Notes: generated by a model not told the origin, from the sequence alone. A stretch of 64,000 bases of DNA from Mesotaenium endlicherianum (GCA_009602735.1 WELA01003924.1:153247-217246); one strand, 5' to 3'. Counted from the stretch's first letter, positions 12,420 to 24,626 are shown. A program made the numbers and translations.

Positions 12420-14486
12420 ATGTCCTGTGTTGTTCAACAAGCATGTTTTCTTACAGATAGTTGGAAGGAGTATACCCCACATCATAAGGTAGAAAATCAA
12501 GCTCTGTCCTCTACTTTGGCGGTTAACCTGAATGTGAAGACCGTGGTGTCCCATGGGAGTAGCTTAGGGCGACATATTTTGCTTCAGGCAGCAACACCAT
12601 GGGATTTAAATTCAGGAAAAGAGACATGTTGTGGTATTTGGCAATCAGTATCTGGCTCTTGGAACCTGAAGCCAGAAGAAGGAAGCTCCAAGTTTCATAA
12701 AAGGTCGAGCCTAGAGGAACTCTTTATTTGGACTCAAGTTCCAGCAAGACATCCTCCAGACCTTTCTTGCAAACAGGATAGGATTGTACATGAGGTGTAT
12801 GACAGCAGATTGTCCTCGACAACACCCGAGTCTCTTGCTGTAGGCGGGGGTGACAGTGGAGGCAATGGGAATGATCAAGGGAGCGGAGGGGGAAGCAATG
12901 GTGGTGGAAGAGGGTGGGAAGGGGAGGAAGGAGAGGAAGGCGGGGAAGGAGAGGGAGGCTGGAACCGGTGGTGGTTTACTCGTGGAGGAAATTTAGCCCT
13001 GGCTCTGTCGACTGTGGGGATAAAGGGAGGCCTATCTGTCCCAGTGGACAATCTTGTCCCTGGGAAGAAGTACACTTGCACAGGGGTGGAAGCCATAACG
13101 TCACATGGCAAGAAGGTGGATCGCTCCGTCTATGGCGACTTCTCCATCACGCTCGGAAGCGCCTTCACGAAGGCGGACTTGGAGAGGCTGGTGCAGGAGC
13201 TTCTGAGCACGGGCTGGTTCACTGCAGTCAAGGCCGGCTGCAGAATGGACCCTAAGGGGAGGGATGCAGCGACAGTGGTGGTGGAGCTGACCGAGGTAGA
13301 GTACCCTCGCCTGAAGAGGGTCAAGTGTGTGAACGTGGGGCCCAGTGTGGCTGAGGGCAAGTGGAGCAAGTACGAGGAGGGCAAGGGCATGGAGAGGGAG
13401 TGTCACATACCCCCGACGCTCCAGGGGGAGCTCTCGGCATGGCTGGCGAAGCAGCCGCGGGTGACGCAGGAGACGCTCTCCAGCCTGCAGACGGAGCTCG
13501 AGCAGTGGTACAGCAGCCATGGCTACGTGCTCGCCAAGGTGAAGCACTTCAACTTCCTCGACTCAGAGCTCGTGTGCAACGTGGTCGAGGGCGACATCAC
13601 CCGGTGAGGCTCTCTTCCTCTCTGAGGCTCGCCCTGCAGCTGTCACTTGCCTCTTGCGAACGCTCTCGCAAGCTGACTGGCCACGTCAGCTCGTGCTCCA
13701 GCTGGCCTGGCGGCACCATCGCTCGTTATATAACTTTATCATGGTTAGTCTCATATTGCAGCTCTTGAAGTGAGGCTGGAGCTGAGGTTGGGACGTAGCA
13801 GGGAGAACAGCAAGAGGAAAGGCGCGTGTCTATAAGATGTAGCGTGCCGTGGCTGATTCTTCGGCCGTTGGGACCTTGCCAGCCTCACTTCAGTAGGGAT
13901 GGAGAGCATCAGTCACAGGCAGGCAGAGGCGAGCGTGAGAAGCTCTCCATGTGGTTACCGTGCCTGCCACTGGCTTGCCTGCTTCTCTGACAGGCCTACC
14001 CCTTCCACCAGGGAGGTTCTGCTCAGCTTAGCCCCTGACAAAGGTTGGGCAGGGCACAGAGTGCAGGTACAGTTCATCAAGCCGACGGGCGACCTGGCAC
14101 GCTCTGGGGGCACCAACAATGCCATCATCCTGAGGGAGCTTCCCCGCTCTGTGAGTCTCCCCGCCACTCATGGTGTTTCCGCCACCTGCTTTCCAACCTT
14201 CCAACTGCACGCCGTCTTTGCTTGCGATCTGAAGTTTAAGGTGACGTGACATGCCTGTGTGGCTTGCTGGAGCCCGTGTGGATATGGCTGGCCTAATGCG
14301 GTCGAGGGCTCTGTACTCCTGACCATGAGCTCGCCCCCCCTTGCTCCGCTTGCCTCATTCTGCTTGCCTTCGACTGCACCTGTGTATTTCACCTCGTCGC
14401 CTGCGCAGTCCTTTCTTAGCCTCGTTCCCTTCATCTGGACAAGGTGCACGCCTGCTGCTCTCAGTGTGCTCACAGGCAGAAGCGGG

Positions 14487-14562
<76 letters not shown>

Positions 14563-14820
14563 NNNNNNNNNNNNNNNNNNNNNNNNNNNNNNNNNNNNNN
14601 NNNNNNNNNNNNNNNNNNNNNNNNNNNNNNNNNNNNNNNNNNNNNNNNNNNNNNNNNNNNNNNNNNNNNNNNNNNNNNNNNNNNNNNNNNNNNNNNNNNN
14701 NNNNNNNNNNNNNNNNNNNNNNNNNNNNNNNNNNNNNNNNNNNNNNNNNNNNNNNNNNNNNNNNNNNNNNNNNNNNNNNNNNNNNNNNNNNNNNNNNNNN
14801 NNNNNNNNNNNNNNNNNNNN

Positions 14821-14915
<95 letters not shown>

Positions 14916-17900
14916 GGAGAAAGAGAGAGAGAGGGAGAGAGAGAGAGGTTGTCCCGCGCTGTATTTTGAAAGCAGCATGCTGTCAAACGCTTAGGGGCCT
15001 ACCACGGTATACCAGAGGCTGTCTCTCCGCACGACTCTCACTCCCCCCCATGGAAGCAGACTGGCAAACGTGCAGTGCTAGTACGCCATCATATGATGCT
15101 GCTGCTGCCCTGCCCTGCCCTGCATCACCTACTGCCTGTAGCCCTGTAGCCTGCCTGCCCCGCAACCAGGGTCGCCCATCACTTTGTCTTTCTACCTTCC
15201 AGCCTGGGATTCGTGTCATCCCCCCCCTTGATTGTTGTTCCACTCCTGGATCCCCCTCCTGACTCTCATGCTCATTCTCATCCTGGCCGACACGGGACTG
15301 GGTCCTTGGGGCTGCGTGTGTGGGGTCGGGGGTCGATGCGATTCTGGTGGCGCCACGATGATCTTGGTGGCGCCACACGGCGAGCTGCGTGAGAGAGCAG
15401 CTGCAGACGGGGGCGGTGTTCAACATGCGGGCGTGCCGCGAGGGCCTGCAGAACCTCGTGCGCATGCAGCTGTTTGAGCGCACCGACATGGTGCCGCGCC
15501 CCGACGAGCTCCTGGGCGACGACGGCGTGGTGCTGGACGTGGTGGTCAAGGAGCGCCGCATGGAGTCGGCCGAGGTCGAGCTTGACTGGAGCCTCGCCGC
15601 CGCCCAACCTGGGGGAAAGCCCGCTCTGGTGCATGCTCTTCCTGCTCCTGCTCCTGCTCCTGCTCCTGCCCCCGCTCCTGCTCTGGCTCCTGCTCTGGCT
15701 CCTGCTCTGGCTCCTGCTCCTGCTTCTGCTCCTGCTCTCTTTCTCTCCTGCTCCTCCTTCTGCGCCTGCTCCTGCCCCTGCTCCTGCATCTTCTGACAGG
15801 CAGCGACCATGTGTAGCAAGCCGCAGGCTGCCGGCCAGCTCTTGCACGTGCTGCACCCCCTCCACACACGCACGCACGCACCAGGGCAAGAGTGCACAAA
15901 GCCACGAGGCCTCAACCCTGAATAATTTGAAGGGGAGAAACACATTGCATGCTCCCCCTCCTTTACGTCCCCAGCTGTGAGGACGCTCTCCATTGTCCTC
16001 CGATGTCCCTGTGTGAAGACGAGGGTGTTTGCGCCCGCTTGCAGATTTGTGCGGAGGTCAGCACAGGCAAGGAGAGGTGGCTGGGTGCGTGGGGTTTGCC
16101 AACTTGAGGCTGCTTGATTCAAAATTTGCAGCATTTTGCTCAGCCTTACAAGACTCGAAATGGAGTTTATGGAAACTTGGCTAGTGAGGGCGACATCTGG
16201 AGGGGGCTGGCAAAGAGGCTTTAGCAGCTGGCGCCTGTCGCAGAGTAACTTGCCCAGTCAGCGGCCGGACTGAAGCTGTGGGCTGCGGCGTGCGAGGGGG
16301 GGTGACGTTGCAGGCTAGCATCGTGCCAGGTGGCAGCGTGTTTGTGGAGAAGAGGAACATGGGGGGCGTGAATAAGTCGATCTACGCCACCGTGACCACC
16401 AGCAACCTCCTGCAGCCCCAGGTACCCCCCCCCCGCGCAGCAACGCCCCTTGGAACCGGCTTTTTGCACATGCTGGTCGGCCAGCCGGGTCTCTGCGCCC
16501 GACCACCTATGGAAGGTCCATGGAAGGAGAGAGTCACTTGGATGATTGAGGTGTATGCACTGTGTGGCTACCATGCTTGTGGCCTTGACTGGGCGTGACC
16601 ATCAGTACTGTGCTGCACGGTGTGCGTGTGGACACCACTTCTGGTCTTTCTATGCCGGGACTCTGCACCCTGCACTCTGCAGCCCTGAGAGCCTTGCCAG
16701 GTGGCGGCAGCCGGCCCCCCGGCATTCCTGCACGCGAACTGCGCTGCAGTGCGCCGGTGACACGTACTGCCCACGTCAGGCGCATCGAGCACTGCAAGGG
16801 TTTCCTGTCAGCTGCTGGCTCCTGGAGGGGGACACCTAGCGCTTCTGACCGCGTGCCTGAGGACCGGGCTGACCCCACCCCCGCTGCGCATGTGTGCCTG
16901 TTGCCAGTGCTGCAACCCGCCGTGCTTGTGCATTTGCCCGGGGGCTTGGAGAGCCCAGCTGACCCCCACCTGTGTCTGTGCCTGTGCCTCTGCCAGTGCC
17001 TGTGCTCCTGCTCGTTGCTGTTGCTTCACCTGGGCCTGGGCCTGTGCCTGTGGCTGCCCCTGTGGGTTGGAGAGAGCCCGTCTGACCCCCGCTACGCATG
17101 TGTGCCTGTCGCTGTGCCTGTGGGTCGTGGATTGGAGCGGGAGCCCCACGCGCGCGCAGGATGACTTGGGGTTCAAGGTGGAGTACACGAAGCCGTACAT
17201 CGACGGGGTGCACCACCCGCGCAACCGCTCGCTGCAGCTTCTGGCCTTCAACTCGCGCCGGGTCAGCCCCGTATTCGCCGAAACAACCGCCTCCGAGGAC
17301 AACTTGTGCGTGTACGTGGACCGCGTGGGGGGCAAGGCCAACATCATCGAGGTGAGGGGTCCCCACCACCCTACCCCAGCAGCAGCAGCAGCAGCAGCCC
17401 TTTGTTTTCGTATTGAAGGCACTGTGCAGCTGCCAGACCTGCTTGGAGTGATACAGGAGAACCAAAGGCCCTTCCTATTGTACCCCTCCTTGTCTTTTCT
17501 TTACCCCTTTTCCTTCTGTCCGGTGCTGGTCTGTCAAGAGCATGTATGAGCTTGCTTTCACCTTAATTTGCGGGGTAAGGGTGGGTATCTGCATGGTTTT
17601 GCAATGGCCTGGGAGTGTCACAGCAGCGGTTAGGTTCTGCAAGCACAGTCATCGATGAAGTGCATGTAAGCAGGGAAGCAGAGCGGGGGTCATTGTCATT
17701 TAGGGGATATATTTGCAACTCATTGTGCTAGTCTGACGATAAAACTAGTGCCACCATCCCTGCCGCCACCACCATTGCCGCCGCCACCACCACCACACCA
17801 GCAGCAGTGGCAGTAGTAGAAAGAGTGATTGAAAAAGTTAGGGTTATTGGGCTGGGGATAGGGTCCCAACTTGACGGTGCTGTTTGACCGCGTTCTCTCG

Positions 17901-20034
17901 GAGTCCCAGCAGCAGCAGCAGCAGCAAGTGCAGCAGCAGGAGCTTGACAAGGCGGCAGCTTGACAAGGTTTGGACGGGCGGAGATGATTTTTTGGGAGTG
18001 CAGAGGCTCACGTCGCAGAGCTTCTTGACAGCTGGCGTGGTCCTGGAGGAGGTGCGCACGCGCGACGAGACGGGCGCGCTGTGTACGCAAGCCTGCCGCA
18101 CGCTGCCAAACGGCGAGCTGACGGAGAACGGGCCCCCCACCAGCCACAGCGACAGGGGCCGCGACCGGCTGATGTTCCTGCAGGCCAACCTCACGCGCGA
18201 CACCACGTTCCTGTTCAACGGGACACCTGTTGGATCACGCGACATCTTGCAGGTACGTGCGCGCATGTGCGTGTGCAGCCAGCCAGCAGCAGCTTAAATG
18301 GCATTCTTGAAAATTATCCGGATGTTTGCGCACCATGTGAGGGGCATTGCTTCGACCGCGATCCAGTACGGCTGTTTGTCTCGGTAAACACTTACAGAGG
18401 GAGTGGTGAAAGGCCCGATGAATGCGACAGGAGTTTGATCTTGCTGCGCACTAAGGGGGAGCTCAACTGGGGTCACCTGTGCCTGGACTGCATACTGCCT
18501 GAGCAGTGTGCACAGGAGACTCCCCAGTGGGCCCCTCTGCGAGGGTGAGTGCGTGCCGTGCCTGTGAGTCCTCATGTATGCGTGAGTGTGCGCATCTGTC
18601 GTCCATCTCTCCGGAATCATTCCACACCCTCGGAGTAGGATAGGGCATCAGCCAGGTTGCAGCTCCGCCCACTCAGCGCAGCGGAAGGCGGTCACGCTCA
18701 GATTGTGCAGGCCTGAGTTCCATCTGCAATTTGGTGGCTGTCTAGACTATTTTCCACTGCCTGACCTTGCTTCTTTGACATCGTCAGGAGCGAGAAGTTT
18801 GCAGTGTCTGGTGTCTCGCATGCAAACAGTTGCGTAGCACAGCACACGTCACACCGCAGCACATAGCAGTGGGAGAATTCAATACCTGCAGATTGGCCTG
18901 AGCTGCGTTCTCTGATCGACACATGGCGCGTCGTGCGGATGCCGCGGGGGAGGGAACAGGTGGACCAGGGCCTGGGCATCGGCAGCAAGCGCCCCTTCTT
19001 CAACAAGTGGCAGCTCTCCCTGAGCCGCTTCATCCAGCTGGTGCCCACCTGGAAGCAGAAGCGTGCTCCGCCACCTGTCCTGGTCCTGCATGGCCGCGCG
19101 GGAGGGTGCAGGGGAGACCTGCTCCCCTACGATGCATTTGTCCTGGGGGGGCCTCACTCTGTCCGAGGCTACACCCTTGGGGAACTCGGGGCCTCCCGGA
19201 AATTTTTGGAGGTTAGACTTGGCCGGCTAAGACAGCCTCCGAGCTTTTCACTTCCTTCTTACTCTCGGCTTGCTCCCTCTGTCTTGAGTGATTGTGGACT
19301 GCTGCGGCTGTGACTACGCCAGTGCCCTTCCCTGGCGTTGCTCTCTCTGTCAGCTGCCTAGCCTGCACCAAAGTTTGTGGACTCCGTTGACTCTGTGCAA
19401 GTCGCGAAATTCGAGGAGCAAGCCAAAACATCACCTGGCTTGTTGTTGAGGTCGGCTTCAAGTCATGGAATTGTCCGGCCAACAAGACCTGTTGTGCAGT
19501 CATGAAAGGGAAAAGAGATAAAGTGCATGGTTTTGTTCAATAGCAATGTATTGTTCTTATCCTGAGTGAACGCATTGATTGCTAAAAGGCAGCTGCACTC
19601 TCATGATCTCATGCCATTTGGCCGCTTGAGGCTTACCTATACATGCATGCGAAGAAGTATGACACATATGTTTGTTTACTTTAGGCACAGAGGTTATCTG
19701 CTCATTTTGCTTCCATTGCTCATGATGCAGCACATGATGCGGTGTCTCCAGTGAGTCTTGAATTCTAATGATTCGCCCAATGCTTGAATGCCAGGTGGCT
19801 ACGGAGCTCAGAGTGCCAATTGGGTCTCGCCAGGTGTATCTTTTTGGAGAGTACGGCACCGACCTTGGGAGCTCTGCACATGTAAGGGGAAACCCAACAG
19901 CTTTCTATCATAAGGCTGGCAGCGGGGCTTGCTATGGTGTAGGGACTCGAGTAGGGGCTGTAAGAATAGAGTGGGTCAAGGACTGCAATGCTGGTGAGGG
20001 TGCAGTTTTTGCAAGATTTGGCGAGCGATTTTGA
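12420..20034 (+). CDS. TOC75: TOC75, chloroplast outer-envelope protein import channel (Omp85/BamA family)
   Basis: Beta-barrel pore of the TOC translocon, which takes cytosol-made precursors across the outer chloroplast envelope. Eight exons: 12420-13603, 14060-14150, 15398-15628, 16314-16421, 17160-17351, 18004-18252, 18960-19211, 19795-20034; all GT-AG, phases agree, giving about 848 residues (pea TOC75 precursor is about 809). Residues 1 to about 140 form a Ser/Thr-containing leader. Residues about 141-185 are a Gly/Glu-rich stretch ending in WNRWWF, placed like the polyglycine stretch of the bipartite TOC75 targeting peptide. POTRA repeats follow ([41 protein letters not shown]). The barrel carries [60 protein letters not shown] (the conserved VRGY loop that lines the pore) and a terminal ARFGERF. 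The start is the first ATG after an in-frame stop; an upstream non-coding exon is possible. Confidence 0.93.
14491..14947 (+). repeat. (GA)n microsatellite split by a 258-base assembly gap (TOC75 intron 2)
   Basis: Pure GA dinucleotides run from 14491 to 14562, then Ns from 14563 to 14820, then GA again with a few interruptions to 14947. The real array is probably one long GA tract that could not be assembled. Long frames of RERERE or SLSLSL across it are artefacts. Confidence 0.95.
15636..15735 (+). repeat. Hexanucleotide (CTCCTG)n repeat just after the TOC75 exon 3 donor
   Basis: About sixteen copies of CTCCTG/CCTGCT with CTCTGG variants, beginning some ten bases into TOC75 intron 3. The exon frame stays open through the repeat to a stop at 15794-15796, so intron retention would add a Pro/Ala-rich tail instead of the barrel. 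Confidence 0.8.
16960..17130 (+). repeat. TGTGCCTG-type imperfect tandem repeat in TOC75 intron 4
   Basis: Imperfect repeats of TGTGCCTG/CTGGGC. A larger unit containing GTTGGAGAGAGCCC, GACCCCC and GCATGTGTGCCTGTCG resembles the stretch at about 16866-16975, so the intron seems to have grown by local duplication. Confidence 0.5.
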
Positions 20035-22338
20035 TTGGTTACAATAGTCGGGCAACGCAGGTGTCTGCTTGTTTTGGTGAGTGCTGTGGAGATTGTCTTT
20101 CGTGCACGCATTGCCATATTCAGGTGCTGGTAAAAGTGGGGATGGGAGCGGGCTTCTAATCACAATACCCTGCGTATGTATCACCCACAGCAAAGATCTA
20201 TATCTCTTGAAGTCGGTTTAAACTTTGAAGTGACTGTGTGCTGGCTGGCACGTAAAAAAAGATTGCATTCGGCCACAGCTAGGCCACCGCAAATTCCTGC
20301 TGCCATCGATGGCTTAATGCACCCCAATTTTGCTGTACCCACTGCTTCCGTGACATCACATCAATTAGCTGCTCAGTTGCATGCATGAGGGCAGACTGGG
20401 GAGAATTGGGATTGAAGCTTGAGATTCTGCTGGACATAGAAAAGTACTATGCAGTCGGAAATTCCGTGCACGCTTGATAGAGCCTGTTAATTGCTCATAT
20501 AAGTTATTAAAAACATACGCATAGACACCACAAGTGAAAAAATTCTCCAATCCAACGTGTCACGAAGAGGTTGTGCACAGTTAGATAAGGACTTGCCCAG
20601 GTTTGCAAGTGTTAGGCATGTACGTGCAACAATACGCGTCTTTGCTGACAAATGCATACACATTCTCGCATGCTTGAAGTGATAAATTGCTTGTGAAAAT
20701 TGGTGCCCAACCCAAGTTGCACCTTGTGCCGACAAATCTCTAGGCTGCACTGCAACTCTTGCTCACGAGGCATAATATTTACTACTCACTTGGATTGTAG
20801 ATTATTCACATTTTTGATACTAGTGCCAGCACTAATATATAATTTTAGTACTTGTCTTGCTTTTTTGGAAGTCTTAAATTTGTTATGCTTGATCCCATCA
20901 TGTTTCAATACATCTGTATGGATTGTGCATGTGTTAATATTTGCTAGGCAAGGTTGGAGGAGATATGCTCGCTCATTAAATATCCAATAGGAAGACATTA
21001 TAACTTAGTCAATGATTACGTCTCATTCAGAGGTGCTCCACGTACTCTTACCCATTTGTGGCCAGCATACAAGTCCTTCGATAAACAATGTGAAAAGTTT
21101 ACAGGGTATTGTCATGATTGTAAGTGATTAATAGGCAAAGTCAAGGCATGCATACCAAATCATTGCAAAAAGTATGTGCAATTTGCAAGCATGTTAACAT
21201 TTCACCTTGATAAACGCATCTTGTGACGCTATGAGAGTCATTGCTTTCTGGCCCTTCAACACCATGTAGGCAGATATGTAGAAAGAGAGCGCCCTTATAT
21301 TGCCAGCAAAGTCTATGTTGTTTCACATTGATGCATGACAACATGACTCAAATACAAGTGCATAATTCTTCTCTACCAAGTTCCAGAACACCTAGCTTTT
21401 TACTAATTAACTATGAGACCTACCTTAAGAGTGAATGCAAATGCTCAACCAATGTTGATGTGTGAAAGGGTCGAATAGATCAATACGTACTTCTAGGAAA
21501 GATTTGGTTCAATAACTTTGAGCCAAGTTGGAGCATTGAACATAAATGACATGCCGCTTACGACATACATGTAATGATACAAATAGTGAACATTCAGTGC
21601 CATTATTGAGTGGCCCATGCAACAAGATTAATCTCCAAAAATCCTCTATTCTAGAAAACATGGTCACGTTGACCCTTTTTTTAAGGTGAAGACATGCTCC
21701 TAAAGCCACACATTTTTCACCAACAAATTGCGACCTATAAATGAAGAATCATGTTTTGAGGCACACAATAAGTTGTGCTAGCTGTGCATTGAAATGGTTG
21801 CTGCCTATTGAAATTTCTACAATTTTATACATGATCGTCCAACTTTGGTTCGAAAGCAAGATGGCTGTCATAAAGTACAAATATTATGAATTATAAGTTG
21901 ACAAGCAGCATCCTCTGGAGAAACTTAAGAAAAACTTAAGAATAAGATGAGGTCAAACAAGCTCTCGTGTTTATCGTGCAATTACACTTACCTAAGTTCT
22001 TGTACATACACGACATGACCTAAATTGATCATGCATTCGAAAGATGCAAATTTCCCCCTTACTTGCTCTCCATGTGTCTCGCGCTGACGCTTGGCGCCCC
22101 TTTGCTGCCCCAACGATGCCCACGATTCCACTGGACTAGCTCGGCCACTCTACGACTTTCTCGTGGATCATAAAGGCCCCACAATTTGACTACCCGCCAA
22201 CTTTTTCACATGCTTATTGACTGCCATCTAAGCGACATTTTTGCTATGTACATGTCTTAAATTATTCTGTTATGAATAATGATAAAAACATAAAATCATG
22301 ATCTGCTCACACATGTGAGAACCCATTCATAACACTCA
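20035..22338. other. Intergenic AT-rich DNA downstream of TOC75, no gene recognised
   Basis: TOC75 3' untranslated sequence should occupy the left end. Otherwise only short frames of up to 142 codons without family resemblance. No repeat ends with target duplications were found by eye. Confidence 0.5.
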
Positions 22339-22365
22339 CTCACACGTGTGAGTTGACACCCACGT

Positions 22366-22539
22366 GTGACCGATGCCGTGCTCGTCGGCCATGACATTAA
22401 TGCTAGATTGCACACTTTCTGCATTAAAGATGAAGAAGTGATGGCAGGAAGGTGGGAATGTCCCAACTGCGTCAAAATCCCTCGCAAACGCCAAGTTGAA
22501 AAGCAAGAATTGCTTTCAGCTGTGAAGCAAGACGCTCTA
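22366..22539 (+). pseudogene. Half PHD-finger-like gene fragment
   Basis: A 67-codon frame contains LHTFCIKDEEVMAGRWECPN followed by C. This is the spacing of the second half of a PHD zinc finger (HxxC ... WxCPxC), as in CHD chromatin remodellers. It then runs into a Lys/Arg/Glu-rich stretch. A good donor-like site (CTCTAG then GTGAGAG) follows at 22540, so it looks like a captured or stranded exon. The first half of the finger (CxxC...CxxC) is missing and no flanking exons were recognised, so it is unlikely to work on its own. A 14-bp G-box-bearing palindrome lies just upstream at 22339-22352. Confidence 0.35.
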
Positions 22540-22605
22540 GGTGAGAGGGAGGAGAGTAAGATAAGTTGAAGGCACCCAAACTTTTTGCAACTGAAGCTCA
22601 AAAGA

Positions 22606-22840
22606 AGTTTGAAAAGAGAATTAAGCCATGGAAGCCACAGAAAACACTTGTATGTGTATGAACATTAAAGCTGTTGATTAAGAAAACTTGGTCAATTGCT
22701 AGCCAGGTCAATAAAGTGCAGACTCAAAGGTCAACTAAACCTCACCACATACGTGCAAAGTCAACAGTGAACGGTTGACCATACCTCTAACACGCGTGCG
22801 AAAGGCACCACCATTGCTAGGCACAACAGTTGTCACGATT
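22606..22840 (+). repeat. Direct repeat copy A (pairs with 25352-25592)
   Basis: Shares, in the same order and orientation as copy B, CATGGAAGCCA, AACTTGGTCAATTG, AGCCAGGTCAAT, CAAAGGTCAA, GCAAAGTCAAC and GCTAGGCAC. I judge the two about 70 percent alike by eye. Both are rich in GTCAA/TTGAC. Identity of the family is unknown. Confidence 0.6.
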
Positions 22841-23623
22841 GAAGGTCGGAGTAGGTCAACGCGTCGCGAAAGGTGTGGCGAGTAAAAGGTCGGTCTAGAG
22901 TCAGGGTTAACCCCATGAATCCAAGAAGAGTCAACAAGAGAAGGTTGACCAAGACTTAAGGGTGAGGACTCCAGCTTGACTTTGTCATAACATTCATGAA
23001 AAATTGAGAAAAGAAACTACTCACAGTGATAAACTATTGAGTGTAGCCAAGAGCAAAGAAGCTGAGAGTGAGTAGCAAAAGTTGCTGGTCAGTATCAGAC
23101 ATTTGCAAGTTTGTACTTTAAGAAAATTATAGCAAAAATTTGAACATACGACTTTCTCTGTCTTACTAACCGGTTGCAATTCAATTCCGCAAATTACAAC
23201 TCGTCAACATGAGTGAAAGACCCACACAAAAGTACCTTTTGAATTTACATTTTTTTTGCATTACAGCGTGTTCTAAAACACGAAACTAAAATGCTAAATC
23301 TTCAGGACAAAATATTGCGTGATACCATAACGCATGTTTTCTGTCTTAGAACAAATTGCTTTGGTAGCATCATTCGGCACCAAGAACCTTTCAATACAAA
23401 CGCCGCAATGTCATCCAACAAATTCGCACTCCAAGCGACCCGCTCGTACACGCAACAACCCTTCCAGGAAGTTCCATTGTAAGATCATAGAATTGTATTG
23501 TGCATTTTTAAGATAAAGATTGTCGAATTTGGTCAAGTACAGAGAAAGTTATTAATTTCCGAAGTTTTATTATTTTTAAGGTTGGTCGACGACTGCCCTT
23601 AATTCGCGGTGAGCTCGACCGTC

Positions 23624-23652
23624 GGATTGACCGACAACGTCGGTCAATCTGT
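23624..23652. other. Perfect 10-bp stem hairpin in a GTCGG-rich patch
   Basis: ATTGACCGAC (23627-23636), a 3-base loop, then GTCGGTCAAT (23640-23649), extendable by three pairs with one wobble. GACCGTCGG and GTCGACC recur around it at 23580-23830. It could be a transcription-factor binding palindrome or part of a repeat's end; function unknown. Confidence 0.5.
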
Positions 23653-23928
23653 GCCGTTAGAGTGAATTCGAAGCTTAACGTAATTTCGGCTGACGCGGAG
23701 TGTCGACCAGCTCAATTTAACTAGAAGTTTTGGATTAGCCTAGCGCGCCTAAGTTAGTATATTCTAGATATTTTGATGCATGCATGTAGACGTCAAATCG
23801 GCCCGACACGTCGGATGAGGCTAATCTGGCCTACTCACGAATATTCCAAAAGGGACGATTTGACAAACACTGGATTTTTTGTTGCTAAGCGACCCTTTCT
23901 CCTAGGGGCGAGCGGTCGTCGTAGAAAA

Positions 23929-23939
23929 CTATAAATAGG
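23929..23939 (+). promoter_or_regulatory. TATA-box-like site CTATAAATAGG
   Basis: A good match to the plant TATA consensus, with no host gene downstream. It lies about 200 bases before the solo LTR and may belong to another retroelement LTR into which the solo LTR inserted. Confidence 0.35.
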
Positions 23940-24140
23940 CATAACTTCTTTGTTTCTTATGAGTTTTCACTTCTGTAATTTTCTACGGGTTTGTACTGAC
24001 TAGGCCTTTCATCTTAATATATTTATGAGCACTTTCTCTTTTCTCAAAATGTTCAGTAATTTTCCAAAGCTTTCTTAGTGATATGCCGCTGCGCTTTAGA
24101 GTATGATTGCAACTAGTTTATTCCGCCCCTTTTTATTCAC

Positions 24141-24621
24141 TGTAGCGATGTACAGTGGGTTACATTAGTTGGTTCTCATATTTTAATGCTTTTGAATATT
24201 TGAGTAAATTTGTGTGGATTCCACTGTGAATAGATACCCTAGTGAATTGGTCATGTTGTTTGAACTTTCTAGGGCATTTTCAACATTAAAAAAATGACCT
24301 AGAATAACTTCATGTGGCAAAAGTCAAATATGCCATTTTTAGGTCAAAAGGACATTATTTTAGAAAAAGGGTGTCACATTTTGAAACGTGTCGGGGTGCC
24401 AACACATCAACATGCACCTTCCTAGAAATTAGTTGTGTAGCAAGTATATAAGCAAGAGCTAGAACATGGAGAGGCATTCTTGTGCTTGCCAAGTTCCATA
24501 CATATGTTAATTTTCAAGACACCATATCTCGTTTTCAAGAAAAAACCACCTGTGTAAAGATCTTTGTCAATAAATATATTATTCTAGTTTACTAAGTACT
24601 TTATCTATTTGATTCACTACA
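24141..24621 (+). mobile_element. Solo LTR of a Ty3/gypsy family related to the element at 59553
   Basis: A 481-base sequence starting TGTAG and ending CTACA, flanked by perfect 5-bp duplications TTCAC (24136-24140 and 24622-24626). It aligns along its length with the LTR at 59553-60050, sharing for example CATGTGGCAAAAGTCAAAT, GCCATTTTTAGGTCAAAAGG, the TATA-like GTATATAA with AAGAGCT after it (24444-24459), and TTTACTAAGTACTTTATCTA near the end. There is no internal region and only one LTR, so it is the product of LTR-LTR recombination. By eye it is about 20-25 percent different from the 59553 LTR, so it is from a different or much older subfamily. Its own target duplication is still perfect. 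Confidence 0.92.
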
Positions 24622-24626
24622 TTCAC

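Noticed and set aside
14168-15262. Frames of RERERE or SLSLSL across the GA tract
   Set aside because: Simple-repeat artefact interrupted by an assembly gap.
15389-15397. Alternative acceptors for TOC75 exon 3 within GTGAGAGAGCAG
   Set aside because: Only the start at 15398 keeps phase and aligns with known TOC75.
15636-15735. Regularly spaced short repeats as a possible CRISPR array
   Set aside because: Contiguous hexamers without spacers, in a eukaryotic intron.
14983-16134. 383-codon minus-strand frame in the TOC75 gene
   Set aside because: It is antisense to TOC75 exon 3 and to the CTCCTG repeat; the Gly/Ala and Gln/Glu runs come from the repeat.
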